Positions 1 to 8,506 are shown, counted from the stretch's first letter. The stretch: 43,396 nucleotides of DNA from Planctomycetota bacterium (GCA_024226535.1 JAAELP010000100.1:1-43396), one strand, 5' to 3'. The notes: a model not told the origin generated them from the letters alone. Numbers and translations: made by a program.

Positions 1-770
1 GCCGCCGACAACACGATGTACGAGGGTGCCAACCATTTCAGCAACGGCGCCGGCGATCACTTCTTCTGCGGCACCAACAACGGCGACTTTGCGCGGCGCG
101 GGCTCATCCGCTTCGACGTGGCGGGGGCGCTTCCCGCGGGAGCGGAGATCACGGCGGCGACGCTCACCCTGTACATGTCGCGCACGACCGCCGGGACCAC
201 GCCGGTCAGCCTCTTTCCCGTCACGCAGCCGTGGGGCGAGGGCGCGTCGGACGCGCCGGACGCCGAAGGTGGGGGACGGGCGCGATGGCGGGCGACGCGA
301 CGTGGCAGTACCGCTTCTACGACGCCGGGCAACCGTTCCTCTCGCCTCCGTGGGCGTCACCCGGCGGCGACTTCTCGACGCCCGCCAGCGCGACGACGAC
401 CGTCGCCGACTTCGGCTGGTACACGTGGTCGTCGGCGGCGTTGCTCGAAGACGTGCGCGGGTGGCAGGACGATCCGGTGACGAACCGCGGCTGGATCGTC
501 ATCGGCAGCGAGTCGATCGAGCACACGGCGAAGCGCTTCGACAGCCGCACGCACCCACTTGCGCAGTTCCGGCCCGTGCTCTCGGTGACGTACGACGCGC
601 CGCCGTGCCCTGAAGATCTCGACGGCAGCGGCGACGTGGGCTTCGGCGACATTCTTGCGATCATCGCGGCGTGGGGTCCGTGCGGCGCGTGCGCCGAGGA
701 TCTCAGCGGCAACGGCGCCGTGGACTTCGCCGATGTGCTCCTGGTGATCGGCGCGTGGGGATCGTGTTGA
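1..770 (+). CDS. Secreted DNRLRE-like protein with dockerin-like tail (5' partial, frameshifted)
   Basis: The gene enters the window already in frame (AADNTMYEG...), so its start and signal peptide lie upstream. The first part (1 to about 275) is read in frame 1 and the second part (about 270-770) in frame 3. Both halves align to the next gene: SNGAGDHFFCG matches SNGAGDYFFAG, and ATWQYRFYD matches ATWPYRFYD. Adding one G to the G run at 271-275 restores a single frame of exactly the paralogue's length. The break is therefore a one-base deletion, either a sequencing error or a recent mutation. The body looks like a DNRLRE/CBM96-type beta domain. The tail (from about 606) has two EF-hand-like repeats, each opening near a Cys and closing with WGPC or WGSC. 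The protein is probably secreted; its function is unknown. Confidence 0.8.
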   Translation, partial: RRQHDVRGCQPFQQRRRRSLLLRHQQRRLCAARAHPLRRGGGASRGSGDHGGDAHPVHVAHDRRDHAGQPLSRHAAVGRGRVGRAGRRRWGTGAMAGDATWQYRFYDAGQPFLSPPWASPGGDFSTPASATTTVADFGWYTWSSAALLEDVRGWQDDPVTNRGWIVIGSESIEHTAKRFDSRTHPLAQFRPVLSVTYDAPPCPEDLDGSGDVGFGDILAIIAAWGPCGACAEDLSGNGAVDFADVLLVIGAWGSC

Positions 771-805
771 CGTTCGATTCTGCAGGAACCAAGGAGGAAG
801 ATCCC

Positions 806-1675
806 ATGATGCGCACGATGCACCGCTCCGCGACGTTGGCCGTGGCCGTTCTGGGTCTCGCCGCGACCGCCTCGGCCGGCCCCGTGAACCTCGCGGCCGT
901 CGCGGACAACACGCTCTACGCGGGCGCGACCGACGTCAGCAACGGCGCCGGGGACTACTTCTTCGCCGGGAGCAACGGCGGAGGTGATCCCCGCCGCGGC
1001 CTGATCACGTTCGATGTCGCCGCGGTTCTGCCCGCGGGCTCGACGATTACCGGCGTCACGCTCACGCTGTCGATGTCGCGGACGCTCCAGCCGACGGGGC
1101 AGGGCGTCAACCTGCATCGGCTCACGAACTCGTGGGGCGAGGGCGTCTCGGACGCGGGGGGCGAGGAAGGCGGCGGCGCCGCGGCCCTCGACGACGATGC
1201 GACCTGGCCGTACCGCTTCTACGACGAGGCGGCGCCCGCGTCGTCGACGCCGTGGGGCACCGACGGCGGTGACTTCGTGGCCGCGCCGAGCGCAACCTCG
1301 ACCATCTCCGGCATCGGCTTCTACTCCTGGTCGTCGCCGCAGATGATCGCCGACGTGCAGGCCTGGCTCGACGACCCGGCGTCATGCCACGGGTGGCTGC
1401 TCGCCGGCAACGAGGCGACCTCGTTCACCGCCAAGCGGTTCGACACGCGCACGCACCCGATCACCGCGCGCCGGCCCGTGCTCAGCGTCACGTTCGCGGC
1501 GGCGGCGTGCCCCGCCGATCTCGACGGCAGCGGCGACGTGGGCTTCGGCGACATCCTCCAGATCATCGGCGCGTGGGGACCGTGCGGCGTCCCGTGCGAC
1601 GAGGATCTCAGCGGGAACGGCGCGGTGGACTTCGCCGACATCCTCGTCGTGATCGCGGCGTGGGGTCCCTGCTAG
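806..1675 (+). CDS. Secreted DNRLRE-like domain protein with dockerin-like tail
   Basis: This is a 289-residue protein. The start at 806 is chosen because a strong ribosome binding site (AAGGAGG, 791-797) lies just upstream; the tandem ATG at 809 is an alternative. Residues 1-24 form a signal peptide ending TASA. Residues about 30-230 form a beta-rich domain with the DNRLRE pattern (ADNTLY near the start, RRGLITFDV, a WGEG segment, RPVLSVTF at the end), a fold linked to extracellular carbohydrate-active or surface proteins. The last roughly 58 residues hold two EF-hand-like repeats (DLDGSGDVGFGDI and DLSGNGAVDFADI), each ending WGPC. It lies 35 bp after its upstream paralogue and probably shares its transcript. 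The molecular role is not known. Confidence 0.85.
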   Translation: MMRTMHRSATLAVAVLGLAATASAGPVNLAAVADNTLYAGATDVSNGAGDYFFAGSNGGGDPRRGLITFDVAAVLPAGSTITGVTLTLSMSRTLQPTGQGVNLHRLTNSWGEGVSDAGGEEGGGAAALDDDATWPYRFYDEAAPASSTPWGTDGGDFVAAPSATSTISGIGFYSWSSPQMIADVQAWLDDPASCHGWLLAGNEATSFTAKRFDTRTHPITARRPVLSVTFAAAACPADLDGSGDVGFGDILQIIGAWGPCGVPCDEDLSGNGAVDFADILVVIAAWGPC

Positions 1676-1682
1676 CGCGTCG

Positions 1683-2048
1683 TCAGATCCGATCGAGGTC
1701 ATCCGCCTCGATCGTGTCCTCGTGATCGACGTTGCCGGTGTTCCGAGTCGACGCCGGCTCGAAGAGCAGCACCTGCGCGACCTCGCGGGCGACGGGCTTG
1801 TGCTCGACGCCGCGGGGTACGACGAGCAGCTCGCCGGCGTCGAGGCCGACGACGCCGTCGCGCAGGTGGATGTCCACGTGTCCTTCGAGGACGAGGAACA
1901 TCTCGTCCTCGGCTTCGTGGTGGTGCCACACGTACTCGCCGTCGAACCTGGCCACCTTGACGAGCTGGCCGTTCAGGGCGGCGATCACCTTGGGCACCCA
2001 CGCCTCATCGAACGATGAGAGCTTTTTCCGGACGTTCACCTTCCTCAT
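1683..2048 (-). CDS. Small cupin domain protein
   Basis: This 121-residue single-domain cupin has both conserved motifs. Motif 1 is G37, H42, H44, E49 and G56. Motif 2 is GELLVVPRGVEHKP, with metal ligand H83. Such stand-alone cupins resemble the mannose-6-phosphate isomerase-like cupin_2 group and are usually cytosolic; substrates vary and cannot be inferred here. No signal peptide is present. It converges on the DNRLRE gene with only 7 bp between the two stop codons and no visible terminator. It is divergent from the gene at 2176. The fold call is firm; the function is open. Confidence 0.85.
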   Translation of the reverse strand: MRKVNVRKKLSSFDEAWVPKVIAALNGQLVKVARFDGEYVWHHHEAEDEMFLVLEGHVDIHLRDGVVGLDAGELLVVPRGVEHKPVAREVAQVLLFEPASTRNTGNVDHEDTIEADDLDRI

Positions 2049-2175
2049 GATGAGGGGACTCCGTTTGGCCGAATCGTGTCTAGACTAGCGTCCCATTCCA
2101 GGCCGAGGGGTCCGGGAACGGGGCAATGGCCGGGGTTCCTGGGGCGTTGGACCCTTCCCCGAGAAGGAGCTGAGC

Positions 2176-4236
2176 ATGCTCGATCGAGAGGTCTTCCTGC
2201 GCTTTCGCCACCGGATCATCCCGGCGTTCGCCCTGTTGGCGGCGCTGATCCTCGTCCCCGTCGCCTCCGCCCAGGACGCGGACTCCGACGACAATGCCGG
2301 GTGGCCGCGCGAGTTCGAGCTTGCCGACGGAAGCACGCTCCTCGTCTACCAGCCCCAGGTGGAGCGCTGGGAGGATTTTCGGCGTCTGGACGCGCTCGCC
2401 GCGGTCATCGTCACGCTTCCGCGCGAGGCGGAGATGATCGGCGCCCTCGAGGTGTCGATGACGACCGCGACCGACCACCAGCGCCGGCTCGTGACCTTGC
2501 GCGACCCCGTGTTCACCAGGATCAGCTTTCCCTCCGCGAATGCTGCGGACGCGCAGAAGGCCGAGGACGTCGTGCGACGCGGGTTCCCCAGCAAGTCCGT
2601 GGCGGTCTCCCTCGATCGCATCGTCGCGAACCTCCAGCGGCACGAGGTCCAGCCCACCGAAGTCGAGGTCCGAAACGACCCGCCGAAGATCATCCTGAGC
2701 GAGAAGGACGCGATCCTCGTTCGCGTGCACGGCGAGCCGCTGTTCGAGCCGATCGGCAAGACCGGCGTGTCCATCGTGGTCAACACGATCTCCGATCTCT
2801 TCCGGGACGACGCGACCGGTCACTTCTACCTGATGCGCGGCAAGCACTGGCTGGAGGCGCCGACGCTGGAGGGGCCGTGGACGCCGAACCGCCTGCTTCC
2901 CAAGGGGTTCTTCGGTCTGCCGGACGACACGCGGTTGCGCAAGGTGCGGGCCGGCGTGCGTGGGCGCTCCCCCGACGCCATGCGCCACCCGCCGGACGTC
3001 CACGTGGTGAGCGAGCCGACCGAGTTGATCGTCATGCACGGTCGGCCGGAGTTCGAGAAGATCCCCGGCACCAAGCTCAGCTACGTGGCGAACTCCGAAA
3101 GCGACATCTTTCGCTACGAGCCCGATCGCCTCTTCTACGCTTTGTTCTCCGGGCGGTGGTTCCGCACCCCCGGATCGGGAGCCCCGCTGGAGTTCTGCAC
3201 GAACGACCTGCCCGAGGACTTCGCGCAGATCGCACCCGACCACGCCGCGGGACGCGTGCTCGTGTCCATCCCCGGCACGGACCAGGCGCGGGAGGCGATG
3301 ATCGCCTCGCAGATCCCGCACACGGCGAAGGTAGACCGGCTGGAGGCGACGTTCGAGGCCAGCTATCTCGGGGGCGAGCCGGAGTTCGCCTCCATTCCCG
3401 GCTGCGTCGTCGAGTACGTGGTGAACACGAGCCAGGAGATCTTCCGCGTCAACGACCACTACTACGCCTGCCAGCGGGCGGTGTGGTTCGAGTCGGACTC
3501 GCCGCACGGACCGTGGGCCGTCTGCGACGAGGTGCCCGATGAACTGTACGAGATCCCGTCGAGCAGCCCGCATTACGCGGTGACGAACGTGTTCGTATAC
3601 GACTCCACGGCCGACGACGTGACCGTCGGCTACCTCCCGGGATACGAGGATCTGTACATCGCCGACGGCGTCTACGTGTACGGGCTCGGGCTCGATTACA
3701 ACCTGCCGATGGCGTACTACCGCCATCGCCACACGGCGTGGACGGACGGGCACTACCGCTACCTCCGGCTCCGCGACACGTACGGCCACGGCTACTACTA
3801 CGACCACCTGAGCGGGCGGTACCGTCGCAGCCGCGAGGCGCGCGAGCACCAGGCCGCGCGGGAGATCTTCGGCGGTCCGTACGAATCCTGGGGAGAGACG
3901 CGCGGCGTCCAGCGGAGCCGCTTCAACGCGGTCGGCGGTGAGCAGCACCGCACCGGGCGACCGATGTTCGCCGGCTCCGCGAGAGAGGCTCGCCACGATC
4001 TGTACGCGACGCGCGAGGGCCAGGTGTACCGACGCGCGGACACCGGCTGGCAGCAGTACGGTGGCGGTGGCTGGTCTCGCGCCGCCCCGGCCCGGGCGCG
4101 GCACGCCTCGCTCGTGCGGGCTTCGCGCGGCCGACACTGGGGCGTGAACCGACGCTCCCAGTACCAGAAGTACCGCAGCACGCGCGGCGAACTCCACCCG
4201 GCGCGGAATCGATCGCGGCTCGGCGGCCGCCGCTGA
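2176..4236 (+). CDS. Secreted carbohydrate-binding family V/XII-like protein
   Basis: This 686-residue protein has a signal peptide at residues 1-32 (ending PVASA) and an AAGGAG ribosome binding site just upstream. The mature N-terminus (GWPREFELADGSTLLVYQPQ) and the later pattern of duplicated WLEAPTLEGPW / WFESDSPHGPW segments match, from memory, bacterial proteins annotated as carbohydrate-binding family V/XII. Three related blocks each contain a [VY]VxNT/S...[DE]IFR and a surface-Trp motif, suggesting repeated beta modules. The last roughly 160 residues are rich in Tyr, His, Arg and Gly and look disordered and basic. The protein is likely periplasmic or outer-surface. The ligand is not known. 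Confidence 0.75.
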   Translation: MLDREVFLRFRHRIIPAFALLAALILVPVASAQDADSDDNAGWPREFELADGSTLLVYQPQVERWEDFRRLDALAAVIVTLPREAEMIGALEVSMTTATDHQRRLVTLRDPVFTRISFPSANAADAQKAEDVVRRGFPSKSVAVSLDRIVANLQRHEVQPTEVEVRNDPPKIILSEKDAILVRVHGEPLFEPIGKTGVSIVVNTISDLFRDDATGHFYLMRGKHWLEAPTLEGPWTPNRLLPKGFFGLPDDTRLRKVRAGVRGRSPDAMRHPPDVHVVSEPTELIVMHGRPEFEKIPGTKLSYVANSESDIFRYEPDRLFYALFSGRWFRTPGSGAPLEFCTNDLPEDFAQIAPDHAAGRVLVSIPGTDQAREAMIASQIPHTAKVDRLEATFEASYLGGEPEFASIPGCVVEYVVNTSQEIFRVNDHYYACQRAVWFESDSPHGPWAVCDEVPDELYEIPSSSPHYAVTNVFVYDSTADDVTVGYLPGYEDLYIADGVYVYGLGLDYNLPMAYYRHRHTAWTDGHYRYLRLRDTYGHGYYYDHLSGRYRRSREAREHQAAREIFGGPYESWGETRGVQRSRFNAVGGEQHRTGRPMFAGSAREARHDLYATREGQVYRRADTGWQQYGGGGWSRAAPARARHASLVRASRGRHWGVNRRSQYQKYRSTRGELHPARNRSRLGGRR

Positions 4237-4303
4237 TCGGCGCTCCTGTTTTCGGGTACCTTACGCGGCGTTCGCACACCGACGAACGTCGAAGGAGGTC
4301 CCG

Positions 4304-5539
4304 ATGCGCGTGCGCTCCGTCCTGGTCCTGGCCGTCACGGCGGCCGTGCTCGTCTTCGCGCCCCACGCCCTCGCGCAGGGCGGCGGCCTGATCCTCTACG
4401 AGAACGGATCCCCGGACATGGGCAGCTCCTACGCCGGCGCCGGCGCCCGCGCGCAGGATGCCGGCACCGTGTACACCAACCCCGCCGGCATGACGCGGCT
4501 GGAAGGCAACAACATCCAGCTCGGCACGATGATGATCTTCACCGACATCGAGCTGGAGCTGGGGGCGGGGACGGTGAGCGTCCCGCCGGGGTCCTTCAAC
4601 GGCGGCGGTGATCTCGACCAGTTCGCGCCGGGCCTGGGCAACTTCAACTCATTCAGCATCACCGACGACTTCAAGCTCGGCCTCGCCTTCAACGCCCTCG
4701 CCGCCAACGGCGTGGAGTACAACCGGAGCTGGGTGGGCCGAACGTTCATCATCGAGAACCAGTTCGTCGCCATGAACTTCCAGCCCACGATGGCCTACCG
4801 CCTCAGCGAGCAGTTCTCGGTCGGGGTGGGGCTGAACGTCGTGTACATGTCGCTCGATCAGCAGTTGGTGGCGAGCGACATGCTCATGGCGCCGACCATC
4901 GAGATCGACGACGCCGATGACTTCGCGTTCGGATACACGCTCGGCCTGCTCTACGAGCCTCAGGAGGGCACGCGCTTCGGTCTCACCTACCGCGAGGAAC
5001 TCGAGTTCAAGCTGAGCGGCGACATCGACACCATCATTGGCCTGCCCATTACCTTCGATAGCAAGATGAAGTTCCCGCGCGGCATCAACGCGAGCGTCTA
5101 CCACGAGTTCAACGACACGTGGGCGATCCTCGCCGACGCGGGCTGGTCCGAATGGAGCACATTCGACAGGATGCCCACGAGCGTCGGCGCGGTCGCGGGC
5201 GCGATCCCGCGGGGATGGGACGACACGTGGCGGCTGGGCGGCGGCGTCCAGTACAGCTTCGAGAACGGCGGCCGGCTGCGCGGCGGCATCTCCTACGATT
5301 CGTCGCCCGTCGATGATGACAAACGCCTGCCCGACATTCCCGTGGGCGAGCAGTGGCGCTTCTCCGGGGGCTACCAGCACGACTTCGGCGACGGGAAGAT
5401 CTTCGGCGTGAGCTACACGCTCTTGTGGCAGCCGATGGATGTGACCAACGTCGCGCTGCCGAACGGCGCCGTGCTCAACGGCGAGTACGATCCCGGCTTC
5501 ATCCACATCCTCGGCATTACCTACACCCTCGAGTTCTGA
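4304..5539 (+). CDS. FadL-family outer-membrane protein
   Basis: This 411-residue protein starts after a GGAGGT ribosome binding site. The signal peptide is residues 1-24 (PHALA/Q). After it come the features of the FadL/Toluene_X family: a glycine-rich N-terminal hatch segment (MGSSYAGAGARAQDAGT) and the diagnostic NPAGM at residues 59-63. Alternating beta strands follow, ending in the outer-membrane terminal residue Phe (TYTLEF). FadL relatives carry hydrophobic compounds such as long-chain fatty acids or aromatics across the outer membrane by lateral diffusion. The actual substrate cannot be read from the sequence. A DUF4870 gene follows by 38 bp on the same strand and may be cotranscribed. 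Confidence 0.88.
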   Translation: MRVRSVLVLAVTAAVLVFAPHALAQGGGLILYENGSPDMGSSYAGAGARAQDAGTVYTNPAGMTRLEGNNIQLGTMMIFTDIELELGAGTVSVPPGSFNGGGDLDQFAPGLGNFNSFSITDDFKLGLAFNALAANGVEYNRSWVGRTFIIENQFVAMNFQPTMAYRLSEQFSVGVGLNVVYMSLDQQLVASDMLMAPTIEIDDADDFAFGYTLGLLYEPQEGTRFGLTYREELEFKLSGDIDTIIGLPITFDSKMKFPRGINASVYHEFNDTWAILADAGWSEWSTFDRMPTSVGAVAGAIPRGWDDTWRLGGGVQYSFENGGRLRGGISYDSSPVDDDKRLPDIPVGEQWRFSGGYQHDFGDGKIFGVSYTLLWQPMDVTNVALPNGAVLNGEYDPGFIHILGITYTLEF

Positions 5540-5577
5540 GCGCCGCGGTCGGCGCCGGTCCGCAGGAGCGACTGACC

Positions 5578-5994
5578 ATGAGCCCATCGCACGAGATTCC
5601 CACCGGGCCGCCCGCCGAGAACGAGATTCCACCGGACCTGCCCTCGAAGGAGGCTCGCGGCTGGGCGATGGCGGCGCACCTCACCGCGTTGTCGGGGTTC
5701 ATCGGCGTCCCGTTCGGCAACATCATCGGGCCGCTCGTGGTCTGGCTCATCAAGAAGGACGAGATGCCGTACGTGGACGATCAGGGCAAGGAGGCGCTGA
5801 ACTTCCAGATCACGGCCCTGATCGTGTTCATCGTCCTCGGCGTGATGTCGATCATCCCGCTCGTCTTCTGCGTGACGATCCCGCTGATCGCGGCCCTCGG
5901 CATCGTCGTCCTCGTGCTCACGATCATCGCGGGCGTGCAGGCGAACACCGGGCGTGCGTACCGCTACCCGTTTTCTTGGCGGTTCATCAACTAG
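5578..5994 (+). CDS. DUF4870 domain membrane protein
   Basis: This is a 138-residue protein. The ATG at 5578 has a CAGGAG ribosome binding site and restores a sensible N-terminus; the longer reading frame upstream overlaps the FadL gene and is not coding. After an acidic-proline N-terminus come the DUF4870 hallmarks: WAMAAHLTALSGF, GNIIGPLVVWLIKKDE, and a short loop with QGKEALNFQ. Two to three further hydrophobic helices follow, ending in PFSWRFIN. DUF4870 proteins are small inner-membrane proteins of unknown function. Its stop lies 6 bp from the convergent aldo/keto reductase stop. Confidence 0.88.
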   Translation: MSPSHEIPTGPPAENEIPPDLPSKEARGWAMAAHLTALSGFIGVPFGNIIGPLVVWLIKKDEMPYVDDQGKEALNFQITALIVFIVLGVMSIIPLVFCVTIPLIAALGIVVLVLTIIAGVQANTGRAYRYPFSWRFIN

Positions 5995-6000
5995 CGATGT

Positions 6001-7098
6001 CTACCACCGTTCGTCGTCGCTCTGCGGCGACATGTGCCACACGCTCGATTCGCACCCGTTGATCGTCGTGCCGCCCTGCGACGGGCTGGCCATGTACGGC
6101 AGGAACGCGTTCGGGAAGTGCGGCGGTGGCGCGGACGCCTCGTCGAGCCGGGCGCGATGCGTGTCGTCGAGCGTGAAGTCGAGCGCCGCGAGGTTGGCGT
6201 CGAGTTGCTCCATGGTGCGGGCGCCGATGATGGTCGAGGCGACACCGTCACGGCCTTGCACCCACGCAAGCGCGGCCTGGGCCGGCGTCATGCCCGCTTC
6301 GTCGGCAACGGCCACCAGCACCTCGACGAGATCGAGCAGGCGATCGTCGAGCACCTTGCCGACCCACTCGGTCGAGCCGCGCCCCTCCGGCTGGGCGATC
6401 TCCTGCCCGCGCCGGTACTTACCGGTCAGGATGCCGCCCTTGAGCGGGCTCCACGGCGTGACGCCCAGCCCGAGGTGCCGGGCCATCGGAAGCAGCTCGT
6501 GCTCGACGGTGCGTTCCGCGAGCGAGTACTCGATCTGGAGTGCGACGAGCGGCGACCAGTTGCGGAAGATCGCCTCGGACTGCGCGGTGGCGCAGAGCCA
6601 CGCCGGCGTGTCGGAGAAGCCGATGTATCGCACCTTGCCCCCGCGCACGAGATCGTCGAGCGTGCGCATCGTTTCCTCGATCGGCGTGTGCGGATCGTGC
6701 CAGTGCATCCAGAGCAGGTCGACGTAGTCGGTGCGGAGTCGGCGCAGCGATTCGTCGAGCGACGCATGGATGTTCTTCCGGTGCGCCCCGCCGGCGTTGG
6801 GGTCGCCGGGGAAGAGGTTGCCCATGAACTTCGTCGCGATGACCACGCGGTCGCGCCGCCCGCGCCCCGGACCGGACGCGAAGTAGTCCCCGAGGATCGC
6901 CTCGGAGTGGCCCTTCGTGTAGATGTTCGCCGTGTCGATGAAGTTGCCGCCCCGGTCAAGGTACGTGTCGATGATGCGCGCCGAATCCTCCGGCGTCGCG
7001 CCCCATCCCCAGTCCTCGCCAAAGGTCATGGCGCCGAGGCAGAAGGGGCTGACACGAAGTCCGGAGCGGCCGAGGGTTACGTAGTGGTCGAGTGGCAT
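6001..7098 (-). CDS. Aldo/keto reductase
   Basis: This is a 365-residue cytosolic NADPH-dependent oxidoreductase with a TIM-barrel fold. The catalytic tetrad is visible: D55 and Y60 in FIDTANIYTKGHSE, K90 in VIATKF, and H132 in DLLWMHWHD. The C-terminal cofactor segment contains ASTIIGARTMEQLDANL, the usual NADPH 2'-phosphate site. The N-terminus YVTLGRSGLRVSPFCLGAMTFG is typical of the YajO/Tas-like AKR subgroup. The last roughly 40 residues (after the RLDEAS segment) extend past many relatives. The physiological substrate is unknown. The gene stands alone, convergent with the DUF4870 gene. Confidence 0.93.
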   Translation of the reverse strand: MPLDHYVTLGRSGLRVSPFCLGAMTFGEDWGWGATPEDSARIIDTYLDRGGNFIDTANIYTKGHSEAILGDYFASGPGRGRRDRVVIATKFMGNLFPGDPNAGGAHRKNIHASLDESLRRLRTDYVDLLWMHWHDPHTPIEETMRTLDDLVRGGKVRYIGFSDTPAWLCATAQSEAIFRNWSPLVALQIEYSLAERTVEHELLPMARHLGLGVTPWSPLKGGILTGKYRRGQEIAQPEGRGSTEWVGKVLDDRLLDLVEVLVAVADEAGMTPAQAALAWVQGRDGVASTIIGARTMEQLDANLAALDFTLDDTHRARLDEASAPPPHFPNAFLPYMASPSQGGTTINGCESSVWHMSPQSDDERW

Positions 7099-7117
7099 GC
7101 AAGACTCCCGATCATGG

Positions 7118-7187
7118 CAAGGTCAGAATGCGGAATTCGAAACCCACAGTCCAAAATCCGCAAGTCCAAGTCCTTGATTCACAATCC
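7118..7187 (-). repeat. Degenerate heptanucleotide repeat array, left arm
   Basis: Read on the minus strand from 7187 down to 7118, the sequence falls into ten consecutive 7-base units of the form GGANTNN (GGATTGT, GAATCAA, GGACTTG, GACTTGC, GGATTTT, GGACTGT, GGGTTTC, GAATTCC, GCATTCT, GACCTTG). The stop codon of the four-helix-bundle gene (7179-7181) lies inside the first units. The array is inverted relative to the one at 7645-7721. Its lower GC content makes it stand out from the surrounding DNA. Confidence 0.7.
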
Positions 7188-7571
7188 TTCATTGCCGAAT
7201 CTCTTCCCCCCTCGTCGCAGGGCCGTTCCGATCGAGGCAGACAGGATTGCACTGAGTTCACCGGCCTCGTCTGCCAGCCGGCCCGCCGGTTTGGCATGCT
7301 CGCGCCAGCGTTCCCCGATGAGTTCGAGCCAGTATCGCGATTCGCGTGCCTCCTTGTCGGCGACTCTGAGTTTGTGGATGAAGTCGCGGCGACTCTCGGC
7401 GCCGCATGCTTCTTGGTAGCTGGCACCGATGGCGCTGGAGGACCGAACCAACTGGCCGCCAACGTGTCTTCCGGCCGGCTCCTTGGGCAGGCTGGTGGTC
7501 AGCACGAAGGTGTCGGATGCGAATCTGACGAGCCTTGTTGTGAGTTCCCGCGCTTTCTCGTTGCGGCTCAT
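7179..7571 (-). CDS. Four-helix-bundle protein (23S rRNA intervening-sequence protein family)
   Basis: This 130-residue protein has the family pattern of the four-helix-bundle/S23 group. It has RNEKARELTTRLVRFA near the start, LVRSSSAIGASYQEA in the middle, and FIHKLRVADKEARESRYWLELI, a helix rich in E/R/W. A final helix ends at ILSASIGTALRR. The same fold includes bAvd, the accessory protein of diversity-generating retroelements, but no reverse transcriptase or template repeat is present here. The gene sits exactly between two inverted heptamer arrays and takes its stop codon from one of them. That suggests gene and arrays moved or evolved as a unit. The biochemical role is unknown. Confidence 0.85.
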   Translation of the reverse strand: MSRNEKARELTTRLVRFASDTFVLTTSLPKEPAGRHVGGQLVRSSSAIGASYQEACGAESRRDFIHKLRVADKEARESRYWLELIGERWREHAKPAGRLADEAGELSAILSASIGTALRRGGKRFGNEGL

Positions 7572-7644
7572 TTGGTCCCTCCGGAGGGCGGAGGGTAGGC
7601 GTGGTTTGATCGAGGGGCGGGAGGGGGGGCGGAAAGTCGGCGGG

Positions 7645-7721
7645 GGATTGAGGATTGAGGATCAAGGACTTGGAACTGCGGAGTGCGGAATGCGGAGTGC
7701 GGATTGTGGAGTGTGAATCCC
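7645..7721 (+). repeat. Degenerate heptanucleotide repeat array, right arm
   Basis: Eleven consecutive 7-base units run from 7645 to 7721: GGATTGA twice, GGATCAA, GGACTTG, GAACTGC, GGAGTGC, GGAATGC, GGAGTGC, GGATTGT, GGAGTGT, GAATCCC. The segment 7661-7682 matches the reverse complement of 7157-7178 at 20 of 22 positions. The two arrays therefore form an imperfect inverted pair around the four-helix-bundle gene. Confidence 0.75.
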
Positions 7722-7732
7722 TGGTGGGTGGG

Positions 7733-8506
7733 TTAGGTTCGTCCCACTACGAGCACGTCGAAGCTCTCGTCCAGGTCCTCGGGGCCGTGCACCAGATGCG
7801 GGTACACCCGCCCCTCGTCATCAACCGCCGCCGGCACCTTCGCGTAGACCTCGGTCGTCGTGAACCCCGCGTCGGCCATGGCGTCGCGCAGCTCCGGCGC
7901 GCCCCAGAGCCGCCAGCGATAAACGAAGGCGTCGGGCAGGTCCTGTTCGATGGTCTCCCCGCGGCGTACCTGGAAGTGCATCGCGTTCACGACCATGCCC
8001 GTGACCGGGTTCGCCTCGCGCTGCTCCCACGTGTAGAGCACCGTGCGACCGTCCGGCGCCGGGTGCTCGCATTCGACGGTCCCGGCCGCGAACGCCGTCT
8101 CGCCGCCGTAGAGATCGCACACCAGCACGCCGCCGTCGGCGAGGCGGGCGCGGGCGTGGCGGAGGTAGTCCACGAGGTCCGGCCGCGTGTGCCACTCGCC
8201 GATCGAGAAGTTGCCCACGTGCAGCACGTCCACGCGGTGGTGCCGCGGGTCGGTGGCGGCTCGCACGTCGCCGGTGACGAGCGTGATCGCGTCGTGGGGC
8301 CGGGCCCGCGAACGCGGCTCGGGATCGTGATCGACCGCGATCGCGCGCCCCCCGTCGACCCGCCGCACCCACGCCCGCGACAGGGCCGCCGTTCCCGAGA
8401 AGTCCTCGCCGAGGATCCGCGCATCGCCCCCGTGGATCGCTCGCAGGAGCCCGGCGAGGTCATCCGGGGATTGCACGCACAACTCGTACAGTTCGTAGCG
8501 ATCCAT
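7733..8506 (-). CDS. Class I SAM-dependent methyltransferase
   Basis: The reading frame is open much further upstream, but recognisable protein begins at MDRYELYELCVQSP, so the start at 8506 is used (257 residues). An ATG seven codons earlier (8527) is the alternative; neither has a clear ribosome binding site. The SAM-binding motif I is the variant LGEDFSGTAALSRAW (residues 32-46), followed by the acidic AVDHD. A motif ARLADGGVLVCDLYGGE follows in the position of the late Rossmann strands. EDFxGTAAL methyltransferases are a known small subgroup; the substrate is not known. It is transcribed away from the DUF1579 gene at 8711. Confidence 0.8.
   Translation of the reverse strand: MDRYELYELCVQSPDDLAGLLRAIHGGDARILGEDFSGTAALSRAWVRRVDGGRAIAVDHDPEPRSRARPHDAITLVTGDVRAATDPRHHRVDVLHVGNFSIGEWHTRPDLVDYLRHARARLADGGVLVCDLYGGETAFAAGTVECEHPAPDGRTVLYTWEQREANPVTGMVVNAMHFQVRRGETIEQDLPDAFVYRWRLWGAPELRDAMADAGFTTTEVYAKVPAAVDDEGRVYPHLVHGPEDLDESFDVLVVGRT

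Noticed and set aside
2080..4197. Long minus-strand open frame (705 codons) opposite the carbohydrate-binding-like gene
   Set aside because: It is an antisense shadow of a gene with signal peptide and ribosome binding site. Its translation is Arg/Val/Pro-biased, has no recognisable motif, and is expected in GC-rich DNA.
7179..7571. Diversity-generating retroelement based on the bAvd-like fold
   Set aside because: No reverse transcriptase, template repeat or variable repeat was found around the gene.
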